Shown here: one piece after another, positions 26,004 through 35,005 of the stretch
Layout of the letters: every line of letters starts with the position of its first letter
How positions within the stretch are numbered: position 1 is the stretch's first letter
NCBI RefSeq assembly: GCF_016863335.1
Contig: NZ_BOOR01000019.1
Location: 1 to 52,281, forward strand
Origin: Planotetraspora thailandica
GTDB taxonomy: Bacteria; Actinomycetota; Actinomycetes; Streptosporangiales; Streptosporangiaceae
Direction: 5' to 3'
Length of the DNA: 52,281 nucleotides
Translations under genes and position numbers: made by a program
The notes under the pieces: model-generated
The model's input: the letters and a program-made list of their open reading frames with translations, nothing else
The model's database searches: none
Told to the model about the DNA's origin: nothing

Positions 26004-27113
26004 ATGCGCGTTCTGCACACCTCCGACTGGCATCTCGGCCGGTCGTTCCACCGAGAGAGCCTGCTCGGCGCCCAGGCCGCCTTCGTCGACCACCTGGTCG
26101 AGACGGTCACGGCGGAGCGCGTCGACGTCGTGGCGATCTCCGGAGACGTCTATGACAGGGCCCTCCCGTCGGTGGACGCGGTCAAGTTGTGCGACGAGGC
26201 CCTGGCCAGGCTCAGAGCTCTCGACGTGGACACCGTGCTGATCAGCGGCAACCACGACTCCGCCGTACGGCTCGGCTTCGGCGCCGGCCTCATGGACCGG
26301 GTCCACCTGCGGACCATCCCGTCGAAGGCGTGGGAGCCGGTGGTCGTCGGCGACACGGCGTTCTACGGCATCCCCTACCTGGAGCCCGAGCTGGTCAGAG
26401 GCGAATGGGAGCTGGCCGAGCGCACCCACACGGCCGCCATCTCGCACGCGATGGACAGGATCCGCGCCGACAGGGCCGACCGGCGCAAGGTCGTGCTGGC
26501 CCACGTGTTCGTCACCGGAGGCGAGGCGAGCGACAGCGAGCGGGACATCAGTGTCGGAGGGGTGTCCCACGTGCCGCTCGCGGCCTTCTCCGGGGTCGAC
26601 TACGTGGCGCTCGGACACCTGCACGGCCGCCAGTCGATGAGCGAGACCGTGCGTTACTCGGGGTCGCCCATCGCCTACTCGTTCTCCGAGGTGAACCAGC
26701 GCAAGGGCTCCTGGCTCGTGGACCTGGACGCCGGGGCGCAGGCCGCCGAGTTCGTCCCGGCGCCCGTGCCCAGGCCCGTCGGCACGCTGAAGGGCCGCAT
26801 CGACGACCTGCTGACACAGGAGAGGTACGCCGACCGCGAGGACCACTGGCTCCAGGTGACGCTCACCGACCCGGTACGGCCACGCGAGGCGATGGAACGG
26901 CTCCGGCGTCGCTTTCCTCACACGCTGGCGTTGGCCTTCGCCCCCGACGGCCCGGCCGCCGAGTCCGCCCGGCCGCCCCGGATCGCGGGACGCGCCGAGA
27001 TAGACGTGGCCGCCGACTTCGTGCGCGCGGTGCGCGGGGAGCCCGCCGACGAGGATGAGATCCGCGTGCTCGGCGAGGCCGTGGAAGCCTCCAGGATCAA
27101 GGAGTTCGCGTGA
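26004..27113 (+). CDS. sbcD: Exonuclease subunit SbcD (Mre11-like nuclease)
   Basis: 369 residues. The phosphoesterase motifs appear in order: DWHLG (8-12), GDVYDR, GNHD and GHLH, with an intervening AHVFVTGG. These bind the two Mn ions of the Mre11/SbcD nuclease. With SbcC it removes hairpins and protein-blocked DNA ends during repair and replication. Length is slightly short but complete. The C-terminal capping region is present. ATG 26004; SbcC follows 34 bp downstream in the same operon. Confidence 0.95.
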   Translation: MRVLHTSDWHLGRSFHRESLLGAQAAFVDHLVETVTAERVDVVAISGDVYDRALPSVDAVKLCDEALARLRALDVDTVLISGNHDSAVRLGFGAGLMDRVHLRTIPSKAWEPVVVGDTAFYGIPYLEPELVRGEWELAERTHTAAISHAMDRIRADRADRRKVVLAHVFVTGGEASDSERDISVGGVSHVPLAAFSGVDYVALGHLHGRQSMSETVRYSGSPIAYSFSEVNQRKGSWLVDLDAGAQAAEFVPAPVPRPVGTLKGRIDDLLTQERYADREDHWLQVTLTDPVRPREAMERLRRRFPHTLALAFAPDGPAAESARPPRIAGRAEIDVAADFVRAVRGEPADEDEIRVLGEAVEASRIKEFA

Positions 27114-27147
27114 GAGGGTCGTGCGGGTTCCGGGCGAGGGAGGCTTC

Positions 27148-30100
27148 GTGAGGTTGCACCGGCTGGAGCTGGAGGCATTCGGGTCGTTCCCCGGGCGTGA
27201 GGAGGTCGACTTCGACGCGCTCGGCGAGGCCGGCCTCTTCCTCATCCACGGCCCGACCGGCGCCGGCAAGACGACCGTGCTCGACGCGGTGTGCTACGCC
27301 CTCTACGGCCGGGTGCCGGGCCGCCGCGACAGTGCTCGCAGCCTGCGATGCGACCACGCGCCGCCGGGCCGAGGCCCCAGCGTGTCGCTCGAGACGACGA
27401 TCCGGGGGCGGCGGCTGCGCATCACCCGCTCGCCCGAGTGGTCGCGGCCCAAGTTGCGCGGCACGGGGGTGACCAAGGAGCCCGCGAAGGCGCGGGTGGA
27501 GGAGTTCACCGACGGGTGGCACGCGTTGACCACCCGTTCGGATGAGGCGGGGCACCTGATCGGTGAGCTGCTGGGCATGAACGCCGACCAGTTCTGCCAG
27601 GTCGCCATGTTGCCCCAGGGCGCGTTCGCGCGCTTCCTCCAGGCGGACGGAGACGAGCGGCGCGCTCTCCTGGAGAAGCTGTTCTCCGTCAAGATCTTCA
27701 CCGATGCCGAGGCGTGGCTGGCCGAGCACCGCACCCGCACCGGCCGCGACATGCAGGAGCTGCGGCAGAAGGCCGACGCCGTCGTCGACCGCATGCGCGG
27801 CGCGGCCGGAGACGGGCTGCCCGTCCCCGACGACGAGCCGGAGTCGGTGATCGGCGTGGCCGAGTCCGCGCTGGAGCGGGCCGCCGACGAGTGCGTGCGC
27901 AGCCAGGCCGTGATGCAGGAGGCCCGCGAGCGGCTCCAATGGGGGCAGGAGCTCGCCGGACGCCGGCGCAGGCACGCCGACGCGCTCGCCCGCCGGGAGG
28001 CGCTGGACGGCGTGGCCGAAGAACGGGCCGACATCCAGGCGATCCTCGACGAGGCCGCGCGCGCCGCCCAGGTCCTGCCGCTCCTGCGCCAGGTGGAGCA
28101 GCGGGCCGAGACCGCCGCCAAAGCCAGGCGACTGGCCGCGGACGCCGTGGCCCGCGCCCTGCCCGGAACGCCGGCGCCGGATGAGGACAGGCTCGCAGAG
28201 CTCGAGCGGGAGCGCCGCGACGAGGTCGCCCGCCTGCGTCAGCTCCTTCCCGAGGAGACGCGGCTGGCCCAGGTTCGCGCCGGCATCGAGGCCGCCCGGC
28301 GGAGGGCGGCCGCCGCCGGGGAGCGGGAGGCGGCGGTGGCGCTGCGGCTGGCGGCGCTCCCGGAGGAGCGGCGCGCGGCCGACGAACGGGTGGAGGCGGC
28401 GCGCCTGGCCGCCGCGGGCGTCCCCGGCCTGCGCGCCGCGTGGGAGTCGGCGGCACGGCTGGCGGAGCTCACCCGCGCCATGGGAGCGCTGGAAGCCGAA
28501 CTGGTCGAGCTGGCCGACGGTGAGGCCGGGCTGCTCGCCGAGCAGGCGGAGCTGCCCGGCGTGCTCGCCGGCGCCGAGGACCGGCTGAGGGAGGTTCACG
28601 CCGAGGCCGCCGGGATCCCCGCGCTTGAGGCCGCGTGCGGGGCGGCTCGTGACAGAGCCGAGGCGGCGGAGCTGCGCGACGCGCTCACCGCCGAGCTCGC
28701 GGCGGCCGAGCGTGACCGGCACGCCGTCACCGACCGGGCGCAGGAGTCGCTCGACCGGCTCCTGAAGGTCCGCCAGACCCGCATCGAGGGCATGGCCGCC
28801 GAGCTGGCGGCCTCCCTCGTCGCGGGGCAGCCGTGCGCGGTGTGCGGGTCGGCCGACCATCCCTCCCCGGCCGTGGCCGCCGGCGAAGCGGTGGACGCCG
28901 AAGACGAGCAGGAGGCGCAGGAGGCGTTCGAGGTCGCCAGGGGGGTGCGCGAGCAGGCCGAGTCGGTCGTCGCGTCGCTGGAGTCCCGGCTCGGCGAGGT
29001 CGAGCCCCGTTCGGGGGGGCTGGCGGCGGGTGAGGCCCGCGCCGCGCTCGCCGAGGCGGAGGCGGAGCTGTCCCGCGCGCGTGAGGCGGCCGCGACGGAG
29101 CCTGCCGTGTCCGCGGAGGTGCGCGGGCTGTCGGCCCGGCTCGACGCGGCCCGCGACCGGGCCGCCGCGGCGGCGCTGCGGATCGCCGAGGCCAAGACGG
29201 CGCTGGCCGCTCTGATCGACGAGCGCGCCCGCCTGCACACGGCCGGGGACACGGCCGCGGACACGGCCCAAACAGGCACGGCCCGAACAGACGCGGCCCA
29301 ACAAGACGCGACCCGAGACGTCACCCAAGGAGGCCGGGCTCAGGGAGATCCGGCATTCGCCGGGGCGGATGCCGAAACCGGTGCCGCCGAACGGTTGCGG
29401 GAGGCGGAGCGCGCACTGCGCGATGCCGAGGCGGAGGCGGCGCGCGAACCCGAGCTGGCCCAGGCGGCCGCCCGCCTCGCAGCCGAGCTCGATGACCTGA
29501 CGGGTCAGGCCCACGAGGCCGCGCTCGAGGCGACGCAGGCGCGGGCGCTCACCGAGCAGCTGTCGGCGGAGGAGGTCAGGCTGGCCGAGCTGGTGGACGC
29601 GGCGCGAGGCCGGGACGTCTCGCTGGCCGCCCGCCTCGACCGGCTCGCCGACGAGGCCGACCTCATCAGGGACGCGGCCCAGGCGGCGCGTGCCAGCGCC
29701 GCCGCCGGCCGCGAGCACGCGGCGGCGCTGGAGCAGGCCGGGGAGGCGGCGGCCGAGGCGGGGTTCGCCGGGCTCGAACACGCGGGGGCCGCGCTGCGCG
29801 CGCAGGCCGACCTGGACGCGATGACCGAGCGGCTCCGGTCCCTCGACGCCGAGCAGGCGGCCGTCGACCGGCTCCTCGCCGATCCCGAGCTCGTCGCGGC
29901 CGCCGCGGAGCCGGCCCCCGATCTGGTGGCGTTGCAGGAGGCGCACGACACGGCCGAGCGGGAGCACTCCGGCCGCACCTCAGCCAGGGATCTCGCCCGG
30001 GACAGGGTCGAGCGCCTCACCGGCCTGGCGGGCGAGCTGGGCGAGGCCCTCGCCCGCTATCGGCCGGCCGAGGAGAGGCATCGCCTCGCGCGGCGGCTCG

Positions 30101-30633
30101 CGGAGCTGGCGGGCGGCACGTCGCCGGACAACCAGTGGCACATGCGCCTGTCGTCGTACGTGCTGGGGGAGCGCCTCAGGCAGGTCGTGGAGGCGGCGAA
30201 CGAGCGGCTCGACCGCATGTCGTCGGGGCGTTATCTCCTGCAGCACGACCTGCGCCGCGCCGCGGGAGACCGGGGCAGGTCGGGAGGCGGGCTCGGCCTG
30301 CGCGTGCTGGACGCGTGGACCGGCGTCGACCGCGACCCTGCCACCCTGTCGGGCGGGGAGAGCTTCGTCGCCTCGCTGGCGCTCGCCCTGGGCTTGGCCG
30401 ACGTCGTCACGGCGGAGGCGGGAGGCGCCGAGATCGCCACCCTTTTCGTGGACGAGGGCTTCGGCACGCTCGACGAGGACACCCTCGACGACGTGCTCGA
30501 CATCCTCGACGGCCTGCGTGAAGGCGGCAGGGCCGTCGGGATCGTCAGCCACGTCGCCGAGCTGCGGGTGCGCATCCCGGTGCGGCTCCAGGTCCGCAAG
30601 GGCCGGTCGGGTTCTACGCTGTCGGTCCGCTGA
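27148..30633 (+). CDS. sbcC: Exonuclease subunit SbcC (Rad50-like ATPase)
   Basis: 1161 residues from GTG 27148, with GGGAGG six bases upstream and the family's usual opening (RLHRLELEAFGSF). Walker A is GPTGAGKT (35-42). The zinc hook is CAVC (563-566), close to the centre. The ABC signature is SGGES (from 1068) and Walker B is FVDEGFG (Asp1102, Glu1103). Between them lie Ala/Glu/Arg-rich coiled coils. It drives ATP-dependent end processing with SbcD. Residues about 697-747 are a Thr/Ala/Asp/Gln-rich low-complexity insert from short tandem repeats. Its last 20 bp overlap the convergent M50 gene. Confidence 0.95.
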   Translation: MRLHRLELEAFGSFPGREEVDFDALGEAGLFLIHGPTGAGKTTVLDAVCYALYGRVPGRRDSARSLRCDHAPPGRGPSVSLETTIRGRRLRITRSPEWSRPKLRGTGVTKEPAKARVEEFTDGWHALTTRSDEAGHLIGELLGMNADQFCQVAMLPQGAFARFLQADGDERRALLEKLFSVKIFTDAEAWLAEHRTRTGRDMQELRQKADAVVDRMRGAAGDGLPVPDDEPESVIGVAESALERAADECVRSQAVMQEARERLQWGQELAGRRRRHADALARREALDGVAEERADIQAILDEAARAAQVLPLLRQVEQRAETAAKARRLAADAVARALPGTPAPDEDRLAELERERRDEVARLRQLLPEETRLAQVRAGIEAARRRAAAAGEREAAVALRLAALPEERRAADERVEAARLAAAGVPGLRAAWESAARLAELTRAMGALEAELVELADGEAGLLAEQAELPGVLAGAEDRLREVHAEAAGIPALEAACGAARDRAEAAELRDALTAELAAAERDRHAVTDRAQESLDRLLKVRQTRIEGMAAELAASLVAGQPCAVCGSADHPSPAVAAGEAVDAEDEQEAQEAFEVARGVREQAESVVASLESRLGEVEPRSGGLAAGEARAALAEAEAELSRAREAAATEPAVSAEVRGLSARLDAARDRAAAAALRIAEAKTALAALIDERARLHTAGDTAADTAQTGTARTDAAQQDATRDVTQGGRAQGDPAFAGADAETGAAERLREAERALRDAEAEAAREPELAQAAARLAAELDDLTGQAHEAALEATQARALTEQLSAEEVRLAELVDAARGRDVSLAARLDRLADEADLIRDAAQAARASAAAGREHAAALEQAGEAAAEAGFAGLEHAGAALRAQADLDAMTERLRSLDAEQAAVDRLLADPELVAAAAEPAPDLVALQEAHDTAEREHSGRTSARDLARDRVERLTGLAGELGEALARYRPAEERHRLARRLAELAGGTSPDNQWHMRLSSYVLGERLRQVVEAANERLDRMSSGRYLLQHDLRRAAGDRGRSGGGLGLRVLDAWTGVDRDPATLSGGESFVASLALALGLADVVTAEAGGAEIATLFVDEGFGTLDEDTLDDVLDILDGLREGGRAVGIVSHVAELRVRIPVRLQVRKGRSGSTLSVR
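29239..29322 (+). repeat. Short tandem repeats inside sbcC
   Basis: Two 12-bp units of the form ACGGCCGGGGAC (29239-29262) are followed by four degenerate 15-bp units (29263, 29278, 29293, 29308), the first being ACGGCCCAAACAGGC. All are multiples of three, so the reading frame is kept. They encode the Thr/Ala/Asp/Gln-rich insert in the second coiled-coil arm. Confidence 0.8.
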
Positions 30634-31375
30634 CCATCAGCAGGTAGGCCCCGGACGCGAACGCGGCGCCGGACACGAGCAGGAACAGCACGACCCAGAA
30701 CGTGCCCGGCAGGCGGGTCAGGCGGGCGAGCTGGTCGGCGTCGGAGTCGGCCGCCCGTCCCCTGCGCCGCTTGCTCTGCAACTCGATGATCGGGCGCAGG
30801 CCGCCGAGCAGCAGGAACCAGACGGCCCCGTGCGCGAGCACGCCCTGCACGTCCTGCGGCGCGTACCACGACAGCGCGAAGACCGCCCCGCCGACGACCA
30901 GCAGCGACACGACGCCGAAGAGGTTCCTGATCATCAGCAGCATGCACGCGAGCAGCACCAGGACGGCCCACAGCAGCAGCGTGACGTAGCCGGAGGCGAG
31001 GAGCCGGGCCGCTCCGAGCCCGAGGAGCGAGGGCGCGACATATCCGGCGGCCGCCGTGGCGATCATGCCGGGGCCGGTGGGCCTGCCCCGGGTGAGCGTC
31101 ACGCCGGAGGTGTCGGAGTGGAGCCGGATGCCTTGCAGCTTCCTGCGGGTGAGCACGGCCACCAGGGCGTGCCCGCCTTCGTGCGCGATCGTGACAAGCC
31201 CGCGCGAGATGTGCCACGCCGGCCGGTAGGAGACGATCGCGAGCGCGACGACTCCGGACACGATGATCAGCCAGTGCGGGGGTGCGACCTGGGTCGCGGT
31301 CAGCTGGTTCCAGACGGCGTTCAGTGGGGCCACCTCCGCGGGGAATCGTACGGCCTGTCGTGCCGGGGAGGGCAT
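30614..31375 (-). CDS. M50-family membrane metallopeptidase
   Basis: 253 residues with about six hydrophobic segments. The zinc-site motif is HEGGH in TIAHEGGHALVAV, embedded in a helix as in site-2-type intramembrane proteases (M50B-like). The usual second motif (NxxPxxxxDG) is not obvious; AAAGYVAPSLLGLGAA lies downstream. It may cleave membrane-bound regulators, or be one of the simpler M50-like proteins. ATG 31375 is the chosen start. It is convergent with sbcC (20-bp overlap) and divergent from corA. Confidence 0.8.
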   Translation of the reverse strand: MPSPARQAVRFPAEVAPLNAVWNQLTATQVAPPHWLIIVSGVVALAIVSYRPAWHISRGLVTIAHEGGHALVAVLTRRKLQGIRLHSDTSGVTLTRGRPTGPGMIATAAAGYVAPSLLGLGAARLLASGYVTLLLWAVLVLLACMLLMIRNLFGVVSLLVVGGAVFALSWYAPQDVQGVLAHGAVWFLLLGGLRPIIELQSKRRRGRAADSDADQLARLTRLPGTFWVVLFLLVSGAAFASGAYLLMVSGPTA

Positions 31376-31409
31376 CAGGCTCTACCGTCTATGTGTGGCT
31401 GAGCGGCGA

Positions 31410-32522
31410 ATGCGTGGATTACGTGGCTTGATGCGGATGAAGCCGGAACAGGCTCCCGAGCACTCCTTGGACCCGAGAGCGGGCGCCGAGGAGGCGGCGC
31501 ACGAAAGCGTCGTCAACAACGCGGTGTACCTCGACGGCAAGCGGGTGGACTCCCCGGGCTCGCTGCCCGCCGCCATCGCCTCGCTGCGCTCCCGGCCCGG
31601 GGCGATGGCCTGGATCGGCCTCTACCGGCCGGGGGAGGACGAGCTGGCCAGGGCCGCCGAGGAGTTCGGCCTGCACGAACTGGCCGTGGAGGACGCCATC
31701 GTCGCCCACCAGCGGCCGAAGGCCGACCGCTACGGCGACACCCTCTTCGTCGTGCTCAGGGCCGCTCAGTATCTCGACCAGCCGGAGAAGGTCGAGTTCG
31801 GCGAGCTGCACGTCTTCGTCGGCCCCGACTTCGTCCTGACCGTACGGCACAGCGAGGCGCCGGACCTGTCGAGGGTGCGCCGCCGCATGGAGTCGAACCC
31901 GGATCTTCTGCGCCAGGGTCCGCAGGCGGTGCTGTACGCGATCCTCGACGCGGTGGTCGACGGCTACGCGCCGGTGGTCGCCGGGCTGCAGAACGACGTG
32001 GACGAGATCGAGGTGCAGGTGTTCGGCGGCGACCCTGCCGCGCCCCGGCGCATCTACGCCCTGTCGCGGGAGGTGATCGAGTTTCAGCGGGCCACCAGCC
32101 CCCTGGTCGGCATGCTCGACGGATTCATCGCGGCCTCGCCCAAATACGGAGTGGACGAGGAGCTGCAGAGTTATCTGCGCGACGTGTCCGACCACGCGAT
32201 CACGGTGACCGAGCGCGTGTCGGCGTTCCGGCAGATGCTCCAGGACATCCTGATCGTCAACTCGACCCTGGTCAGCCAGGCGCAGAACGAGGAGATGACC
32301 AAGCTCACGGCGGCCAGCATCGCCCAGGGCGACGAGGTCAAGAAGATCTCCGCGTGGGCGGCCATCCTGTTCGCGCCGACGCTGGTCGGCACCATCTACG
32401 GGATGAACTTCGACCACATGCCGGAGCTGCACTGGCTGCTCGGCTACCCGTTCGCCGTGCTGCTCATGGCGGCGGTCTGCCTCGCCCTCTATCTCGTGTT
32501 CAAGCGCCGCGACTGGCTCTGA
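31410..32522 (+). CDS. corA: CorA-family magnesium/cobalt channel
   Basis: About 370 residues from ATG 31410; ATGs at 31431 and 31437 and GTG 31395 are also possible and no ribosome site decides. It has a long acidic cytoplasmic domain, then two C-terminal helices with the selectivity motif GMNFDHMPEL between them (YGMNFDHMPE) and a basic tail FKRRDWL. CorA pentamers admit Mg2+, Co2+ or Ni2+. It is divergent from the M50 gene. Confidence 0.9.
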   Translation: MRGLRGLMRMKPEQAPEHSLDPRAGAEEAAHESVVNNAVYLDGKRVDSPGSLPAAIASLRSRPGAMAWIGLYRPGEDELARAAEEFGLHELAVEDAIVAHQRPKADRYGDTLFVVLRAAQYLDQPEKVEFGELHVFVGPDFVLTVRHSEAPDLSRVRRRMESNPDLLRQGPQAVLYAILDAVVDGYAPVVAGLQNDVDEIEVQVFGGDPAAPRRIYALSREVIEFQRATSPLVGMLDGFIAASPKYGVDEELQSYLRDVSDHAITVTERVSAFRQMLQDILIVNSTLVSQAQNEEMTKLTAASIAQGDEVKKISAWAAILFAPTLVGTIYGMNFDHMPELHWLLGYPFAVLLMAAVCLALYLVFKRRDWL

Positions 32523-32560
32523 CCGGTAAAGCGCGGGTCAAAAAGGGCCTTGCTCTGCCG

Positions 32561-32595
32561 ACTATCAAGATATATCGTTCAGCTATCTCGATAGT
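32561..32595. promoter_or_regulatory. PadR operator (inverted repeat)
   Basis: ACTATCAAGATA (32561-32572) and TATCTCGATAGT (32584-32595) form a 12-bp inverted repeat with one mismatch and an 11-bp spacer that includes a GATATATC palindrome. It sits directly before the padR start (32602), as expected for autorepression, and is clearly more AT-rich than its surroundings. Confidence 0.75.
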
Positions 32596-32601
32596 TGACG
32601 G

Positions 32602-33084
32602 ATGATGATGGACGACGATCTCAGACTTCCCCCGCACCCTCCTCTCGCGCCCCGCGTCCGACGCGGCGATGTGCGCGTGGCCCTGCTCCGGCTGCTGCTG
32701 GAGGAGCCGCGCAACGGCTACCAGATGATCGAGGAGATCTCCCGGCGCAGTGGCGGCGTCTGGCGGCCGAGCCCCGGCTCGGTCTATCCGGCGCTCCAGC
32801 AGATGGAGGACGAGGGACTCGTCGAGGGCGAGGAGTCCGGCGGCAGCCGTACCTATCGGTTGACCGGGGAGGGGCGGCGGCACGCGGACGAGCGGGCCGA
32901 GCCGTGGGACGAGGTGGCCCGCAGCCTCCCCGAGGACCGGCACGAGCTGCGCCTGTTGTGGGCCCAGCTCGGCGAGGCGTTCGTCCACCTCACGCACGTG
33001 GCGGGCGACCGGCAGGTGGCCGAGGCCAAGAAGCTCCTCAGGAGCACTCGTCAGGAGATGTTCCGGATTCTCTCGGAGGGCTAG
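32602..33084 (+). CDS. PadR-family transcriptional regulator
   Basis: 160 residues. The winged helix is typical of PadR: ALLRLLLEEPRNGYQMIEEI, then PSPGSVYPALQQMEDEGLVE with the conserved GSVYPALxxLExxGLV pattern and the wing SRTYRLTGEGR. The C-terminal helices should dimerise. PadR repressors beside ABC exporters usually sense a toxic compound and derepress the pump. ATG 32602 is the first of three consecutive Met codons. The ABC ATPase begins 2 bp after its stop. Confidence 0.9.
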   Translation: MMMDDDLRLPPHPPLAPRVRRGDVRVALLRLLLEEPRNGYQMIEEISRRSGGVWRPSPGSVYPALQQMEDEGLVEGEESGGSRTYRLTGEGRRHADERAEPWDEVARSLPEDRHELRLLWAQLGEAFVHLTHVAGDRQVAEAKKLLRSTRQEMFRILSEG

Positions 33085-33086
33085 AG

Positions 33087-34058
33087 ATGGATGCCGCGGT
33101 GTCCGTACGCGGGCTGAAGAAGACCTACGGCAAGGTCGAGGCGGTGAAGGGGGTCGACTTCGACGTCGCCCCCGGCGAGGTGTTCGGCTTCCTCGGCCCG
33201 AACGGCGCGGGGAAGACCACGACGATCAGCATGCTCTGCACGCTGATCACCCCCACCGGCGGAACCGCCACGGTGGCCGGGCACGACGTGGTGACCGAGC
33301 GCGGGCGGGTGCGCCAGAACATCGGCCTGGTCTTCCAGGACCCGACTCTGGACGGCTACCTGACCGCCGAGCAGAACCTGCGCTTCCACGCCGAGTTGTA
33401 CGGCGTGCCCAAGGCGGTGCTCGGCGACCGGCTGCGGCAGGTCATGGAGATGGTGGCCCTGTGGGATCGCAAGGACAGCAAGGTCATGACCTTCTCCGGC
33501 GGCATGAAGCGCCGGCTGGAGATCGCCAGGGGCCTGCTGCACTCGCCCCGGGTGTTGTTCCTGGACGAGCCCACGGTGGGGCTGGATCCGCAGACCCGCT
33601 CGGCCATCTGGGGCTACATCAACAAGTTGCGCCTGACCGAGGACATCACGATCTTCATGACGACGCACTACATGGAGGAGGCGGAGTTCTGCGACCGGAT
33701 CGCGATCATCGACCACGGTGAGATCGTCGTGGTCGACTCTCCCGAGGCGCTCAAGGCGAGCATCGGCGAGGACCGGGTGCAGATCCAGACGGGCGACGAC
33801 GAACGGGCCATCGCGCTGCTGCGGGAGCGTTTCGGCATCGAGGCCGCCGTCCGCGAGGGACAGGTCACCTTCGCCGTCGCCTCCGGCGAGGCCTTCGTGC
33901 CGCGGCTGTTCGCCGAGCTCGGGCTGCCGATCAGGTCGGTGAGCGTCTCCCGCCCGTCGCTCGACGACGTCTTCATGTCCTACACCGGTTCCACGATCCG
34001 CGACGCCGAGTCGGGCGACGGCAACGCGTGGATGCGGGCCATGGCCAGAGGAAGGTGA
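33087..34058 (+). CDS. ABC exporter ATP-binding protein (DrrA-like)
   Basis: 323 residues from ATG 33087, with GGAGGG six bases upstream. Walker A is GPNGAGKT, the signature is FSGGMKRR and Walker B is VLFLDEPTVGLD, followed by H-loop THYMEEAE. The C-terminal extension of about 90 residues resembles the DrrA family of drug-resistance ABC ATPases. It energises the permease encoded 4 bp downstream and is under PadR control. Substrate unknown. Confidence 0.92.
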   Translation: MDAAVSVRGLKKTYGKVEAVKGVDFDVAPGEVFGFLGPNGAGKTTTISMLCTLITPTGGTATVAGHDVVTERGRVRQNIGLVFQDPTLDGYLTAEQNLRFHAELYGVPKAVLGDRLRQVMEMVALWDRKDSKVMTFSGGMKRRLEIARGLLHSPRVLFLDEPTVGLDPQTRSAIWGYINKLRLTEDITIFMTTHYMEEAEFCDRIAIIDHGEIVVVDSPEALKASIGEDRVQIQTGDDERAIALLRERFGIEAAVREGQVTFAVASGEAFVPRLFAELGLPIRSVSVSRPSLDDVFMSYTGSTIRDAESGDGNAWMRAMARGR

Positions 34059-34062
34059 ATCG

Positions 34063-34917
34063 ATGACCGCCGAAGTGGTCCGGGTGAGCGTCCCCCCGAT
34101 GAGCGGGTCCCACGACGTACGCGCGATCAAGGTGGTGCTCCACCGCGAGCTGCTGAGGTTCGTGAACGACCGCACCCGCATGGTGTCGATGCTGATCCAG
34201 CCCGTGTTGTGGCTGTTCGTCATGGGCACCGGGCTGGGCACGCTGGTGCGCGGGGTGATCCCCGGCGTCGACTACCGCACGTTCATGTATCCCGGCATGA
34301 TCTCCATGACCGTCATCATGACGGCGATGTTCTCCGCCGGCTCGATCGTGTGGGACAGGGAGTTCGGCTTCCTGCGCGAGATGCTGGTCGCTCCGGTGGG
34401 CCGGGGCTCGATCGTCGTCGGCAAGTGCCTCGGCGGAGCCGTCGTCGCCACGGCGCAGGGCGTGATCATCCTGGCCATGGCCGGCCTGGTGGGCGTGCCG
34501 TACGAGCCGGGTCTGATCGTCACCCTGCTGGGTGAGATGTTCCTCGCGGCGTTCACGATCACGGCTTTCGGGGTGCTGCTCGCCGCCCGGATGCGCAACA
34601 TGCAGTCGTTCTTCGGCGTTATGCAGATGGCCATCATGCCGATGATGTTCCTGTCCGGCGCGATGTTCCCGCTGGCCAACCTGCCGTCGTGGCTGCACGT
34701 GCTGACCACGGTCAACCCGTTGACATACGCCGTCGACCCGATGCGCCAGGCGGTCTTCGGGCACCTCGACGTGCCCGATCAGGTCGGCGCGATCCTCAAT
34801 CCGGGGGTCACGTGGTTCGGCTGGCAGCTTCCTGTGATCATGGAACTCGGCCTGGTCGCGGTCGTCGGCGCCGGCCTGCTCGGCGTCGCGGTCACCCAGT
34901 TCAGCCGGACGGAGTGA
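34063..34917 (+). CDS. ABC-2 type exporter permease (DrrB-like)
   Basis: 284 residues with six predicted membrane helices. The cytoplasmic N-terminus leads to LIQPVLWLFVMGTGLG, the helix 2 region PGMISMTVIMTAMFS and the conserved stretch VWDREFGFLREMLVAP of ABC-2 permeases. It forms the membrane part of the exporter with the preceding ATPase. The start at ATG 34063 has AGGAAGG upstream. It is the last gene of the PadR operon and is followed at once by a hairpin. Confidence 0.92.
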   Translation: MTAEVVRVSVPPMSGSHDVRAIKVVLHRELLRFVNDRTRMVSMLIQPVLWLFVMGTGLGTLVRGVIPGVDYRTFMYPGMISMTVIMTAMFSAGSIVWDREFGFLREMLVAPVGRGSIVVGKCLGGAVVATAQGVIILAMAGLVGVPYEPGLIVTLLGEMFLAAFTITAFGVLLAARMRNMQSFFGVMQMAIMPMMFLSGAMFPLANLPSWLHVLTTVNPLTYAVDPMRQAVFGHLDVPDQVGAILNPGVTWFGWQLPVIMELGLVAVVGAGLLGVAVTQFSRTE

Positions 34918-34936
34918 CGCGCCCTTCGGGGGTGCG
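34918..34936 (+). terminator. Hairpin after ABC exporter operon
   Basis: CGCGCCC and GGGTGCG form a 7-bp stem with one G-U pair and a TTCGG loop, starting one base after the permease stop. There is no U-run, as is common in actinomycetes. Confidence 0.45.
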
Positions 34937-35005
34937 GAAAACGAGATCTCAACGGACTCCTCACTGTGCGGGACGGAGCGTGCATCCTGCGACATAATCG
35001 GGCTT

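Noticed and set aside
27097-29967. A 956-codon open frame on the minus strand
   Set aside because: It is antisense to sbcC; no recognisable domain.
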